The notes under the pieces were generated by a model, which did not search any database, was not told the DNA's origin, and worked only from the letters and a program-made list of their open reading frames with translations. DNA of 64,000 nucleotides from contig CAYRMO010000003.1 of NCBI GenBank assembly GCA_964425355.1, forward strand, positions 1 to 64,000, read 5' to 3'. The position numbers and the translations under genes are program-made. Shown here in pieces: positions 50,664-59,479 of the stretch. Positions within the stretch are counted from its first letter, which is position 1. Each line of letters opens with the position of its first letter. The stretch is from Litorimonas sp964425355 (GTDB taxonomy: Bacteria > Pseudomonadota > Alphaproteobacteria > Caulobacterales > Maricaulaceae).

Positions 50664-52657
50664 TCCGTTTTCTCCTCCTTGGGCGCAACGTCCATAATCA
50701 GATCATCGGCAGCGATTTGCTTTCCCGGCTCAGCGCTGATGCTTTTAACGGTGCCGTCCATAGTTGCGACGATCTCATGTTGCATTTTCATAGCCTCCAG
50801 AATGGCTAGGTTATCACCTGTTCTGATTGGGTCGCCAACTGAGACGGTAATATCCATAATCATGCCATGCATAGGTGCCCTGACAAAGCGGCCTTCGGAT
50901 GCATCATCTCTTGCTATACCGGCAGAGATATCGTGTGCTACATATTGTTTAGTCGGCCCGGACATATGGATAATTTTGTCGGTTTGCTGATAAAATGAAA
51001 TGTCTGTCTTTTTACCGTCATAGCGCAATGTGATAGAATCATGACCCAGCGTCTCCACCGAAAATTCGCAATTTTGCGCGTCAATTTGTGCCAGATAGCG
51101 ATCGTGTCCAAGGGGCTTAACCGATACCACGGCGCTATCTTCGCCTATGGCGTAAACTGCGACCGTTTCGAGCCCACCTGAATTTGACCAGTCCATTAAA
51201 TGGGGCGCAATATCAAGCGCCTCGCGGGCCGCCGCCTGACGGCGAAGCGCAAATAATACAATGCCGACCATCATATAATCCATATTGGTTATTGGATTGA
51301 AATAGCCCGCATCGCCGTAAATGTCATTTATGAAGGCCGTTGTCGCCTGACCGTCGATAAAGGTTTGTTGTGTTAGGGCGTCTATCAGGAAGTCACGATT
51401 GTTTTGAATGCCCAGCAGGTTAGCCGCTCTCAAAGCTTTAATAAGGCGTTGCCGGGCCTCGTCGCGATTTGCGCCTTTGGCGATAATTTTCGCCACCATG
51501 GGGTCATAATTGGGAGAAATCGTCCCTCCGCTTTCAACGCCGTCATCAACCCGCAGCCCGACGCCGTAAGGCGGGCGCCATAAATACACCGGACCTGCGC
51601 TGGGCAGAAAATCCTTTCCCGGGTCTTCGGCATAAAGCCGGACTTCAATAGAGGCTCCGGTTAAGGTAACGTCATTCTGCGTCAAGCCAAGTGGCGCCCC
51701 GCCGGCGACAATTAATTGGAGCGCGACGAGGTCCAAGCCTGTTACGTCTTCTGTCACAGCATGCTCAACTTGAAGACGGGTGTTCATCTCAAGAAAATAA
51801 AATGAATTATCCTCGGCGAGCAGAAACTCTACTGTCCCGGCCCCAACATAGTCCACAGCCTTAGCGGCATTCACGGCGGCTTCGCCCATCGCGGCCCGCA
51901 ATTCCGGCGTCATGACAGGGCAGGGAGCCTCCTCAATCACTTTTTGATGACGACGCTGAACAGAACAATCGCGTTCACCCAAATGGATTACATGGCCATG
52001 TGTGTCCGCGAAAACTTGAATTTCGACGTGGCGCGCGCGAAAAATAGCTTTTTCAATGATTAGGTTACCTGACCCAAATGCATTTTCTGCCTCTGAGCGC
52101 GCGCGCTTGATTGCGTCGGCTAAGTCAGCAGAATTTTCGACTAAGCGCATGCCGCGTCCGCCCCCGCCATTGGCGGCTTTGACCATGAGCGGAAAGCCGA
52201 TATCCTGTGCCTTACTTAGCAGTGTTTTATCTTTTTGATCCTTACCCTGATAGCCAGGCACACAGGGAACGCCGGCTTTAATCATGGCGCGTTTAGACCG
52301 TGCTTTGTCTCCCATCACGACAATCGCGGTTTCCGGCGGGCCGACAAAAACAATATTTTCTTCGGCGCATCGTCGCGCAAAAGTAGAGTTTTCTGAAAGA
52401 AACCCATAGCCGGGATGCACAGCATCAGCACCGGTGTTTTTTGCCGCCGCGATAATTTTTTCAATATCGAGATAGGATTTAGCCGCCGGTGATGCGCCGA
52501 TGTGAACGGCTTCATCTGCCATTTTCACATGTAGGGCGGACGCATCGGCGTCAGAATAAACAGCGACAGTTTGAAGGCCCATTTCTTGTGTCGTACGCAT
52601 GATACGGCAAGCGATTTCACCGCGATTGGCTATAAGCAATTTTGAAATCGAGGTCAT
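50660..52657 (-). CDS. Acyl-CoA carboxylase alpha subunit (biotin carboxylase plus biotin carrier), AtuF/LiuD-like
   Basis: 665 residues. The biotin carboxylase domain occupies about 1-450 (LLIANRGEIACRIMRT, ATP-grasp loop MVKAANGGGGRGMR, EMNTRLQVEHAVTE). A BT-type linker and a C-terminal biotinyl domain follow, with the biotin lysine in LEAMKMQHE. It carboxylates biotin for the CT subunit at 53483. In this context the substrate is geranyl-CoA or 3-methylcrotonyl-CoA. The ATG at 52657 is chosen by the family start; nine upstream codons overlap the previous gene. Confidence 0.93.
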   Translation of the reverse strand: MTSISKLLIANRGEIACRIMRTTQEMGLQTVAVYSDADASALHVKMADEAVHIGASPAAKSYLDIEKIIAAAKNTGADAVHPGYGFLSENSTFARRCAEENIVFVGPPETAIVVMGDKARSKRAMIKAGVPCVPGYQGKDQKDKTLLSKAQDIGFPLMVKAANGGGGRGMRLVENSADLADAIKRARSEAENAFGSGNLIIEKAIFRARHVEIQVFADTHGHVIHLGERDCSVQRRHQKVIEEAPCPVMTPELRAAMGEAAVNAAKAVDYVGAGTVEFLLAEDNSFYFLEMNTRLQVEHAVTEDVTGLDLVALQLIVAGGAPLGLTQNDVTLTGASIEVRLYAEDPGKDFLPSAGPVYLWRPPYGVGLRVDDGVESGGTISPNYDPMVAKIIAKGANRDEARQRLIKALRAANLLGIQNNRDFLIDALTQQTFIDGQATTAFINDIYGDAGYFNPITNMDYMMVGIVLFALRRQAAAREALDIAPHLMDWSNSGGLETVAVYAIGEDSAVVSVKPLGHDRYLAQIDAQNCEFSVETLGHDSITLRYDGKKTDISFYQQTDKIIHMSGPTKQYVAHDISAGIARDDASEGRFVRAPMHGMIMDITVSVGDPIRTGDNLAILEAMKMQHEIVATMDGTVKSISAEPGKQIAADDLIMDVAPKEEKTE

Positions 52658-52665
52658 ATCGCGTT

Positions 52666-53475
52666 CTACTTGCCTTCCGCCCAATTGGGTTTGCGTTTTT
52701 CAAGGAAAGAGGCAATGCCTTCGCGGGCTTCGTCGCTAATCATGCGCGTTTTGAAATTCTGCGCCGCAACTTCAATGGCTGTGCTTCGGTCAAGGGCCGG
52801 CAATGTAAGGATCAATTCTTTGGTTCCGGCGATGGCGCCCGGTGCACATTTTAAAACTTGACGTTTGAGTCCGGATTCAATTTCTTCAAGCGCTTCAACA
52901 CTGTCCCTGACGAAATCAGCGAAACCAAGCGCTTCGGCCTCGCTGCCGTTAAACCGCGCAGCTGTAAGCATTAAGCGCCGAGCCGTGGAATAGCCGAGGC
53001 GTTGTATAACAAACGGGGATATTTGGGCGGGGCTTAGTCCGATCATGCATTCGGTCATCGCAAATTTTGCGCCCGCTTCGCACAAAACGACGTCAGCGCA
53101 GCAGGCGAGCCCAAACCCACCAGCCATGGCGGCCCCTTCAATTAAAACAATAACGACCTGCGGTGCGCTGTTCACACAGTCAAATAAATCCGCAGCATTC
53201 CGAGACATGGCGAGAATTTCGGCTTCATCGACCTTATTTTGAAACTGGTTCTTAAATTGCTTTAGATCGCCTCCGGCACAGAAGACACCGCCGCGTCCGC
53301 GCAGCGTAATGCCGCGTATGGACCTATCATCGCGTATAGCGCTGAAAATTGAAATCAAATCCCTGCGCATTTCATCTGTCAGGGCGTTACGCTTTTCAGG
53401 TTGGTTCAGCCAGATTGTCAACCAGCCCTCGCTTATATTTAAATCGAGTGTGCTTATATCGGGAAGATTTGTCAT
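52666..53475 (-). CDS. Enoyl-CoA hydratase/isomerase family protein (AtuE/LiuC-like)
   Basis: 269 residues of the crotonase fold. The oxyanion-hole segments are RGRGGVFCAGGDLKQF and GAAMAGGFGLACCADVV, and the C-terminal trimerisation helix ends the protein (FLEKRKPNW). It probably hydrates the unsaturated dicarboxylyl-CoA made by the carboxylase, as isohexenylglutaconyl-CoA or methylglutaconyl-CoA hydratase. The ATG at 53475 starts 7 nt after the carboxyltransferase stop. Confidence 0.9.
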   Translation of the reverse strand: MTNLPDISTLDLNISEGWLTIWLNQPEKRNALTDEMRRDLISIFSAIRDDRSIRGITLRGRGGVFCAGGDLKQFKNQFQNKVDEAEILAMSRNAADLFDCVNSAPQVVIVLIEGAAMAGGFGLACCADVVLCEAGAKFAMTECMIGLSPAQISPFVIQRLGYSTARRLMLTAARFNGSEAEALGFADFVRDSVEALEEIESGLKRQVLKCAPGAIAGTKELILTLPALDRSTAIEVAAQNFKTRMISDEAREGIASFLEKRKPNWAEGK

Positions 53476-53482
53476 ACGGGGC

Positions 53483-55105
53483 TCACAGTCGCGCCACGCC
53501 GAAACTGTTCGGCTTAAGTTCTCGAAGGCGCGCTTCCAGGCAAGTTTCAAGACAAAACCCGAGTACGCGCCGCGTGTCTCGCGGATCAATTACACCGTGA
53601 TTTAAAAGCCGACCAGCGCTATAAAATGCGCTTTCTTGTTTCGTAAAATGCGCGGTTATTTCGGCTTCCTGTTTATCCAATGCTGCCTCGTCGACCTCAC
53701 GTCCACGCCGCCGTGCCGCCGCGCTGACGACTTGTCGCATAGTTCGCGCTGCCTGTTCCCCGCCCATCACATTACTGGAAGCATTCGGCCAAGCGAAAAG
53801 AAAGTCAGGCTTATAGGCATAGCCGCACATGCCGTAATTACCCGCGCCGAAGCTGGCGCTGATATAGAGGGTTATTTTGGGAACCCGCACGTTTGAAACG
53901 GCCTGAATCATTTTTGCACCATGTTTTATCATGCCGTTTTGTTCAGACTTTGTGCCGACAATGTAACCGGTGGTGTTCTGTAAAAAGATAATGGGTAAAT
54001 CGGATTGATCGCAAAGTTGGAAAAACTGTGTTGCCTTGGTCGCGCCTTCGGGATCAATAGGTCCGTTATTTCCGACAATGCCGCAAGCAAGACCCATGAT
54101 ATTGGCCTGCACACAAACCGTCCCGGCACCGTAGCGAGGTTTAAACTCCTCAAAGTCAGACCCATCAACCACGCGCGCAATCACTTCGCGAATATCAAAT
54201 GGCTTTTTATAATTCGTTGAGACAATGCCGAGCAATTCGTCCGCCGCGTGTTTCGGGTCTTTAAAGGGCCGTCGACGGACGGGCGTTCCGCGCGCATTCC
54301 AATCAAGCCGCCCTATAACATCGCGCGCGATTGAAAGGGCTTGAGCATCATCTTCGGCTAGATATTCAACAAGGCCAGATGTCTGAGCGTGCATTTCGGT
54401 TCCGCCCAGTTCACGCTCATCAACCTCTTCGCCCGTTGCGGCTTTGACCAAAGCGGCTCCGGCAAGCGCGGCTAGGCCATTTTTCTTTACGCCAATGACA
54501 TAATCTGACAGCCCCGGCATATAGGCCCCGCCCGCCGTTGATGGGCCATGTAATACGGCCATAGTGGGAATGCCCGCAGCGCTTAAGTGAGCTAAATTGC
54601 GAAATACAGCCCCCGAGTTAATCCAATTTTCTACGGTGAAATTCATCAGATTGGCGCCCGCGCTTTCCACAAGATGAATAAGCGGAAGTTTTTGTCGTAT
54701 CGCGATATCTTGAATAGAGAGCATCATGGATGTGGACATAGACGTCATGGCTCCGGCACTGATGCCGCTGTCATCGACCCAGATAAGCGACCTTACGCCG
54801 CGTACAAAGCCGATACCGGCGATAATACTGGCCCCCGGCAGGCTTGTGTCGGGGTTGTCGTCCTCAACGAGATAATTGGCCAGCGTGTGAAGACGCAAAA
54901 ATGGCATGCCTGGATCAAGCAAGCGGGCGATGCGTTGGTGGGGCGGAATTTGACCCCGTTTATCAAAGGTCGGGCGGCGTTTATCTGATCGGGCAACGGC
55001 CCGTGATTCAAGCTCGCGCAACTGATCTATTTTCGCATGCATCTCTTGGTAGTTTCTGTCAAAGCCTTCGGCCCTGTTGTTTATTTTTGATTGAAACTCA
55101 GCCAT
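53483..55105 (-). CDS. Acyl-CoA carboxylase beta (carboxyltransferase) subunit, AtuC/LiuB-like
   Basis: 540 residues, the usual MCC/GCC beta length. The two crotonase-like halves are visible, with GPSTAGGAYMPGLSDYVIGV in the first and SASFGAGNYGMCGYAYKP in the second. The segment ATGEEVDERELGGTEMHAQTSGLVEYLAEDDA is nearer, as far as I can judge by memory, to geranyl-CoA-carboxylase-type subunits than to methylcrotonyl-type ones. It transfers CO2 from biotin to a branched enoyl-CoA. It starts 1 nt after the AtuA gene. Confidence 0.93.
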   Translation of the reverse strand: MAEFQSKINNRAEGFDRNYQEMHAKIDQLRELESRAVARSDKRRPTFDKRGQIPPHQRIARLLDPGMPFLRLHTLANYLVEDDNPDTSLPGASIIAGIGFVRGVRSLIWVDDSGISAGAMTSMSTSMMLSIQDIAIRQKLPLIHLVESAGANLMNFTVENWINSGAVFRNLAHLSAAGIPTMAVLHGPSTAGGAYMPGLSDYVIGVKKNGLAALAGAALVKAATGEEVDERELGGTEMHAQTSGLVEYLAEDDAQALSIARDVIGRLDWNARGTPVRRRPFKDPKHAADELLGIVSTNYKKPFDIREVIARVVDGSDFEEFKPRYGAGTVCVQANIMGLACGIVGNNGPIDPEGATKATQFFQLCDQSDLPIIFLQNTTGYIVGTKSEQNGMIKHGAKMIQAVSNVRVPKITLYISASFGAGNYGMCGYAYKPDFLFAWPNASSNVMGGEQAARTMRQVVSAAARRRGREVDEAALDKQEAEITAHFTKQESAFYSAGRLLNHGVIDPRDTRRVLGFCLETCLEARLRELKPNSFGVARL

Positions 55106-55106
55106 A

Positions 55107-56927
55107 TCAAAGCGCCTCTATGATGGCGCGGGGCGCTCGAACCGGTGTTTGCAGCAATATTTGCGCATAGGATTTTCCCTGCGGATCGTTACGAAGACTG
55201 GCCATGCCGCCGCCGCCCAGCACGTCATGCAAGACAATATTCATGGCCCCTGTGCCAGGCATAAAGAAGCGTTCAACTGGCTGATCGGCCGCCGACTTAT
55301 CGGTGAAATGCGCAAATCGTCGGGCAATCTCTTCTTCGTTAAGGGAGGCCCAAATCCACGGGGCATGTTCGATTTGACGCGGTATAACGCCAATATTAGC
55401 TTTATTGCCTTTGTCACCTGATCGTGCCCGGGCGAATTTAATTAAAGGCGCTTCCGCGAGATCCAAGTCTTGTTTTGTCACCGGAGCGTCCGCTCGAACA
55501 ATTTCGGACGGATCGAATTTAACGCCGGCTTCTGCGATATGGTCGATTTTCTCTCCTTCAATATCGACTGTGACTGAAACCCCATTTTTGGGCAGAAGAA
55601 ATGAAAACAACCGGATTATCGGTGATGGTTTAGGCCGCCCTCCAGCATAAAGCGCTAGTCCCGGCGGCGCGGCGAGGGCAAGCCCGGTGGCCTCTTTCAG
55701 TAATACAAAACAGGCCTCGCGGCTTTGATGTTTAACGGCAAGCTTTAACGCCACTTCGCGGGCGTTATCGATAGAACGATACGCCCCGTAATGGCTTTCA
55801 TCACCAAAGGTTTCGACAGCCGTCACATCATAGTCGTCAAAATTCAGGGCGCGTAGTTTTCGGGACGCGCGAATTAAAGCGGATCGAGCAAAACTTAGCG
55901 CTTTTTTTGAGGCGTCTTCTCCGATGTAAAACCAAAGCGTGGTGATCTTCCATCCGTCTTCAAACGTTGCACTGACCTTATAAGTGTTGGGCGCTGGAAA
56001 GCCTTTCGCCCCTGTCACACAAACGCGATTTTCACCCGCTTGCACGAGCGTCACATCAGAAAAGTCACAAACCACATCCGGTAAAATATAGGCTTGTGGG
56101 TCACCGATTTCATACACCATCTGTTCGCCCACCGTTGCAGTGGTAACCATGCCGCCTGTGCCTTCTGGCATGACAACATCAAAAGCCCCGTCTTGGGTTA
56201 TCTCAACAATAGGATGACCAACATCGGCAAGACCGGATTCGGTTTCTTCCCAATCTGTAAAATTACCGCCAGTGGCCTGTGGGCCGCATTCGATAATGTG
56301 CCCGGCAAGACTCGCTCCCGCAAGGGCATCAAGATCGTCGGGAGTTAAGCTAAATTCATGGATGCAGGCCCCGAGCGTCACAGCACTGTCAACGCAGCGT
56401 CCGGTGATAACAATATCAGCACCCCGCTCGAGCGCAGTAGCAATAGGAAAAGCGCCGAGATAGGCGTTGATGCTCGCGACTTTGTCAGGACCCGGAAATG
56501 CCGTGCAGGAAAACATCTCTTTATATTCGGTGAATTCAGCGGCTCGGTCGGACAAATCATCGCCCGTGATCGTGGCGACTTTAAGCTCCAGTCCTGCTTC
56601 TTTAATCAAACCTTGAATCGCGTCGCCACACGCCCGAGCATTCACGCCGCCGGCATTGGAAATAATTTTAACACCAGCTTTAGCAATTTTATGAATATTA
56701 TTTTTAATAGCCTCGACAAAATCGACCGCATAACCCAGCTTAGGGTCTTTGGCTCGGCTACGGGCCATAATCGACATGGTGATTTCGGCAAGATAATCGA
56801 ACACGATGTAATCAAGGCCGCCCGCTGCAAGTAATTGCGGTAAAGCCAAATCGGAATCCCCCCAAAATCCGCTTGCGCCGCCAATCCTGATCACGCGTTT
56901 GTCTGTTATGTTTTCCTGTTCATTCAC
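55107..56927 (-). CDS. Acyclic terpene utilisation AtuA-family protein (DUF1446)
   Basis: 606 residues. The N-terminal 450 residues are DUF1446 (IRIGGASGFWGDSDLALPQLL; ISNAGGVNARACGDAI; ITGRCVDSAVTLGACIHEF). The C-terminal 100 are the AtuA-like domain (IKFARARSGDKGNKANIGVI). In Pseudomonas atuA is needed for growth on citronellol and geraniol, though its reaction is not assigned. It is the first gene of the operon, divergent from the TetR gene with two dyads between. Confidence 0.93.
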   Translation of the reverse strand: MNEQENITDKRVIRIGGASGFWGDSDLALPQLLAAGGLDYIVFDYLAEITMSIMARSRAKDPKLGYAVDFVEAIKNNIHKIAKAGVKIISNAGGVNARACGDAIQGLIKEAGLELKVATITGDDLSDRAAEFTEYKEMFSCTAFPGPDKVASINAYLGAFPIATALERGADIVITGRCVDSAVTLGACIHEFSLTPDDLDALAGASLAGHIIECGPQATGGNFTDWEETESGLADVGHPIVEITQDGAFDVVMPEGTGGMVTTATVGEQMVYEIGDPQAYILPDVVCDFSDVTLVQAGENRVCVTGAKGFPAPNTYKVSATFEDGWKITTLWFYIGEDASKKALSFARSALIRASRKLRALNFDDYDVTAVETFGDESHYGAYRSIDNAREVALKLAVKHQSREACFVLLKEATGLALAAPPGLALYAGGRPKPSPIIRLFSFLLPKNGVSVTVDIEGEKIDHIAEAGVKFDPSEIVRADAPVTKQDLDLAEAPLIKFARARSGDKGNKANIGVIPRQIEHAPWIWASLNEEEIARRFAHFTDKSAADQPVERFFMPGTGAMNIVLHDVLGGGGMASLRNDPQGKSYAQILLQTPVRAPRAIIEAL

Positions 56928-56970
56928 ATTTTATGTCCGCTTTGGCCGCTCGATGCGTTAAATCGGTTGA

Positions 56971-57015
56971 TTGAGTTAGGCTCAATATGTATAAGTTATA
57001 CTCAGTTTTATACAT
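56971..57015. promoter_or_regulatory. Divergent operator region between atuA-like operon and tetR-like gene
   Basis: Two adjacent dyads: TTGAG-TTAGG-CTCAA (56971-56985) and ATGTATAA-N13-TTATACAT (56987-57015). They occupy the middle of the 105-nt intergenic region, where a TetR-type repressor would be expected to block both promoters. The second contains TATAAG and TATACT, possible -10 elements. Confidence 0.5.
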
Positions 57016-57032
57016 CTTGCAATAAGGGTATC

Positions 57033-57788
57033 GTGTTGAGCCAACATCAGGAATCATCTCTCACGCGCCGCGAGCGCGTGGCACAGAAAGACCGCGCCGT
57101 TATCGATGCGGCGCGGGAGGTCTTTGTCGAACGCGGTTATAACGGGGCCCGCGTCCTCGAAATTGCCAAGCGGGCTAATATGTCTGAAGGTTCCGTTTAC
57201 TCTTATTACAAGACTAAGAGTGATCTTATGCAAGCCGTGCTCGCAAAGTTCTGGGAGGACATCACGGCGGGGGCTCTAGAAGTTACACAAAACAAAGAAA
57301 ATACGTCCCAACAAATGCGCGCTCTCGCCGGATATCACCTTGATGTGGTTATTGAAAATTTTGACTTTATCAATCTGACCTTTGCCTTGCGAAGTCACGA
57401 CCCTGACGTCACGACCGGCCGAAACCATTTGCGCCGTTATGTGTCAGTATTTGACGATATTTTTCAGCGCAGAATAGATCGGCGTGAGTTCAAGACGGAC
57501 GCGCAGCTTTGGCTGGCTCGCGACGTTTTTTACGGGACGTTGGAATATGCGGCACGGACCTTGGCCGGGCGGAGCCAACATAGCCGCGCCGACCGGACTG
57601 CTGTAGTTGAAAATTTGATAAGGCAAATAGAGGCCTCAAATGCCAGAGCGCCTTTACCCGAGGATGATCCGGCGCCTATCGCGCACTCACTTCTCAAACA
57701 ACTTGAAAGCGTAGCGGCAAGACTAGAAGCATCTGTTCGCCTTAGCTCTGTATCTGAGAGCGAAACCCAGGTGACGGCTCATGAGTAA
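57033..57788 (+). CDS. TetR/AcrR family regulator of the Atu-like cluster
   Basis: 251 residues from a GTG at 57033 (or the TTG one codon later, which has better spacing from AAGGG). The N-terminal helix-turn-helix (about 15-62) has VIDAAREVFVERGYNGARVLEIAKRANMSEGSVYSYYKTKSDLM. The rest is an all-helical ligand domain. The tail is longer than usual by about 50 residues. By position it is the repressor of the divergent carboxylase operon and of itself, probably released by an acyl-CoA. It overlaps the acyl-CoA dehydrogenase gene by 8 nt. Confidence 0.9.
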   Translation: MLSQHQESSLTRRERVAQKDRAVIDAAREVFVERGYNGARVLEIAKRANMSEGSVYSYYKTKSDLMQAVLAKFWEDITAGALEVTQNKENTSQQMRALAGYHLDVVIENFDFINLTFALRSHDPDVTTGRNHLRRYVSVFDDIFQRRIDRREFKTDAQLWLARDVFYGTLEYAARTLAGRSQHSRADRTAVVENLIRQIEASNARAPLPEDDPAPIAHSLLKQLESVAARLEASVRLSSVSESETQVTAHE

Positions 57789-58989
57789 TTCAACAAAGCA
57801 TTTGCCGAATGACAGTGTCGCAGCCAGCTTCGATTTGTCATCGGATCATAAAATCATCCTCGATCAAGCCGACCGTTTCGCAAAAGCCGAACTTTATCCC
57901 TTGGCAGAACGCATGGATAATGAAGAATGGTGGCCCGATGGTATATTTGAAAAACTGGGCAAAGCCGGGCTTTTAGGGGTAACAGTGCCTGAAGAATATG
58001 GCGGCGCCGGTCTTGATTTATTGGCTGAAGGCATGGTGGCGCAAGCCCTTGGACGCCATAACCATGCTCTGGCGCTTTCATGGGTTGCGCATGAAAATTT
58101 GTGTACAGATAATATATTTCGTAACGGAAATGAAGATCAGCGTCGGCGCTATATTCCGGATCTTTGCGCCGGCAAAAGCGTTGGGGCATTGGGGCTGACC
58201 GAAGCAGGTGCAGGTTCTGATGCTCTCGGCTCCATGGCGACAACGGCGCGCCTTGACGGAGACCATTACGTGCTTAATGGGTCAAAGCTCTACATCACGA
58301 ACGGGCCGGTGGCGGACGTGCTACTCGTCTACGCCAAGACAGACAAAGCCAAAGGGGCTCACGGTATATCGGCATTTATCGTTGAAAGAGATTTTCCAGG
58401 ATTTGCCGTCGCCCAGAAATTAAACAAAATGGGCTTTCGCGGAAGTCAAACAGGCGAACTGGTCTTCAATGAGTGCCGGGTGCCGATTGAAAACCGGGTC
58501 TTGGATGAAAATAAGGGCGTCGCAGTTGTCATGAGCGGGCTAGATCTGGAGCGCGCTATGATTGCCCCCATCCTTCTGGGTATAGCCGAACGCGCGCTTG
58601 AACTTTCATTGGATTACGCCAAGGCCCGCAAGCAGTTCGGGAAACCAATTGGGGAATTTCAAATGGTGCAATCCATGCTCGCGGAAATCTATGTGTCCGT
58701 CGAAACCATGCGCGCCTTTTCCTATAAAACGCTTGTAGAAGCCGGCCAAATGGAAGCAGGGGAGGGAGGTCGCGGTGAAATTCATAAATTAACAGCAGCC
58801 TCGATTATGTATGCCGCAAATGCGACCCATGACGTGTTAGACAAAGCCGTGCAAATCCATGGCGGTGCCGGTTATATCTGGGAGTCTGAGATCAATCGCT
58901 TATTTCGTGCCACCAAGCTGCTGGAAATCGGAGCGGGCACGACAGAAGTTCGCAAGATGATTATCGCAGGCGAGCTGTTGAAAGCTTGA
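57781..58989 (+). CDS. Acyl-CoA dehydrogenase (citronellyl-/isovaleryl-CoA type)
   Basis: 402 residues, full length. Glu257 in SGLDLERAMIAP aligns with the catalytic Glu254 of isovaleryl-CoA dehydrogenase, unlike the Glu near residue 376 of straight-chain enzymes. FAD contacts are in LGLTEAGAGSDALGS and QIHGGAGYIWE. This supports a branched substrate such as citronellyl-CoA or isovaleryl-CoA, giving the enoyl-CoA for the carboxylase. It is cotranscribed with the TetR gene. Confidence 0.93.
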   Translation: MSNSTKHLPNDSVAASFDLSSDHKIILDQADRFAKAELYPLAERMDNEEWWPDGIFEKLGKAGLLGVTVPEEYGGAGLDLLAEGMVAQALGRHNHALALSWVAHENLCTDNIFRNGNEDQRRRYIPDLCAGKSVGALGLTEAGAGSDALGSMATTARLDGDHYVLNGSKLYITNGPVADVLLVYAKTDKAKGAHGISAFIVERDFPGFAVAQKLNKMGFRGSQTGELVFNECRVPIENRVLDENKGVAVVMSGLDLERAMIAPILLGIAERALELSLDYAKARKQFGKPIGEFQMVQSMLAEIYVSVETMRAFSYKTLVEAGQMEAGEGGRGEIHKLTAASIMYAANATHDVLDKAVQIHGGAGYIWESEINRLFRATKLLEIGAGTTEVRKMIIAGELLKA

Positions 58990-59114
58990 ATTTAACGCTT
59001 TCATCTTTCAACTCATTCCTATTCGCTGCGCAGACTATGAATGGCAATATAAATTCACTCTTGGGCCTAGACGCAGAGATGATGTGTGCTCAAACCTAAA
59101 TTTCGTAAGTTATT

Positions 59115-59312
59115 TCATTGGTTCTCTTCGATCAAATATCTTGGACCTGCTCCCTTTTCACTCGCTTTATCATCCTGATTATAAAGCCCGCATTTGCCAA
59201 GGGATAAGCAACCGCATCCGATACAACTTGATAGTTTTTCTTTTAAACGCGTGAGTGCTGTAATCCGCTCATCTATATCCACGCTAAATGTGCGCCCGAT
59301 TTTATCCCAATC
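59115..59312 (-). pseudogene. soxR remnant (C-terminal third)
   Basis: The open frame reads DWDKIGRTFSVDIDERITAL, continues through SSCIGCGCLSLGKCGLYNQD and ends with a TGA at 59115. This is the SoxR C-terminus with its [2Fe-2S] cysteine pattern C-x2-C-x-C-x5-C intact. A TAA stands directly upstream (59313-59315), and the MerR-type DNA-binding domain is absent, so only about 65 codons survive. Directly upstream lies a fragment resembling atpC. Confidence 0.85.
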
Positions 59313-59322
59313 TTATCTTTTA

Positions 59323-59413
59323 AGATGCCCCCGGAATATCGACTTGCTCAACATCATCTGAGAAGAGTTTCAGATTCAGGCGAAACCAATGAGAGTCTAA
59401 GTTTATCGACCAT
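59323..59413 (-). pseudogene. atpC-like remnant (N-terminal fragment, frameshifted)
   Basis: From an ATG at 59413 the frame reads MVDKLRLSLVSPESETLLR then stops. In the next frame the sequence continues SDDVEQVDIPGAS and stops. Together these match the conserved start of the F1 ATP synthase epsilon subunit (DKLxLxLVSPE...V..V.IPG). The fragment breaks off where the soxR remnant begins. The match is short, so confidence is moderate. The rest of 58990-59479 (490 nt) contains nothing else recognisable. Confidence 0.55.
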
Positions 59414-59479
59414 TATGGCGCCCCCTAAAAGCCCAATTTCAAAGGCGTTTTGCCGAAGTCTTGACCGGGCAAAAGTCTC

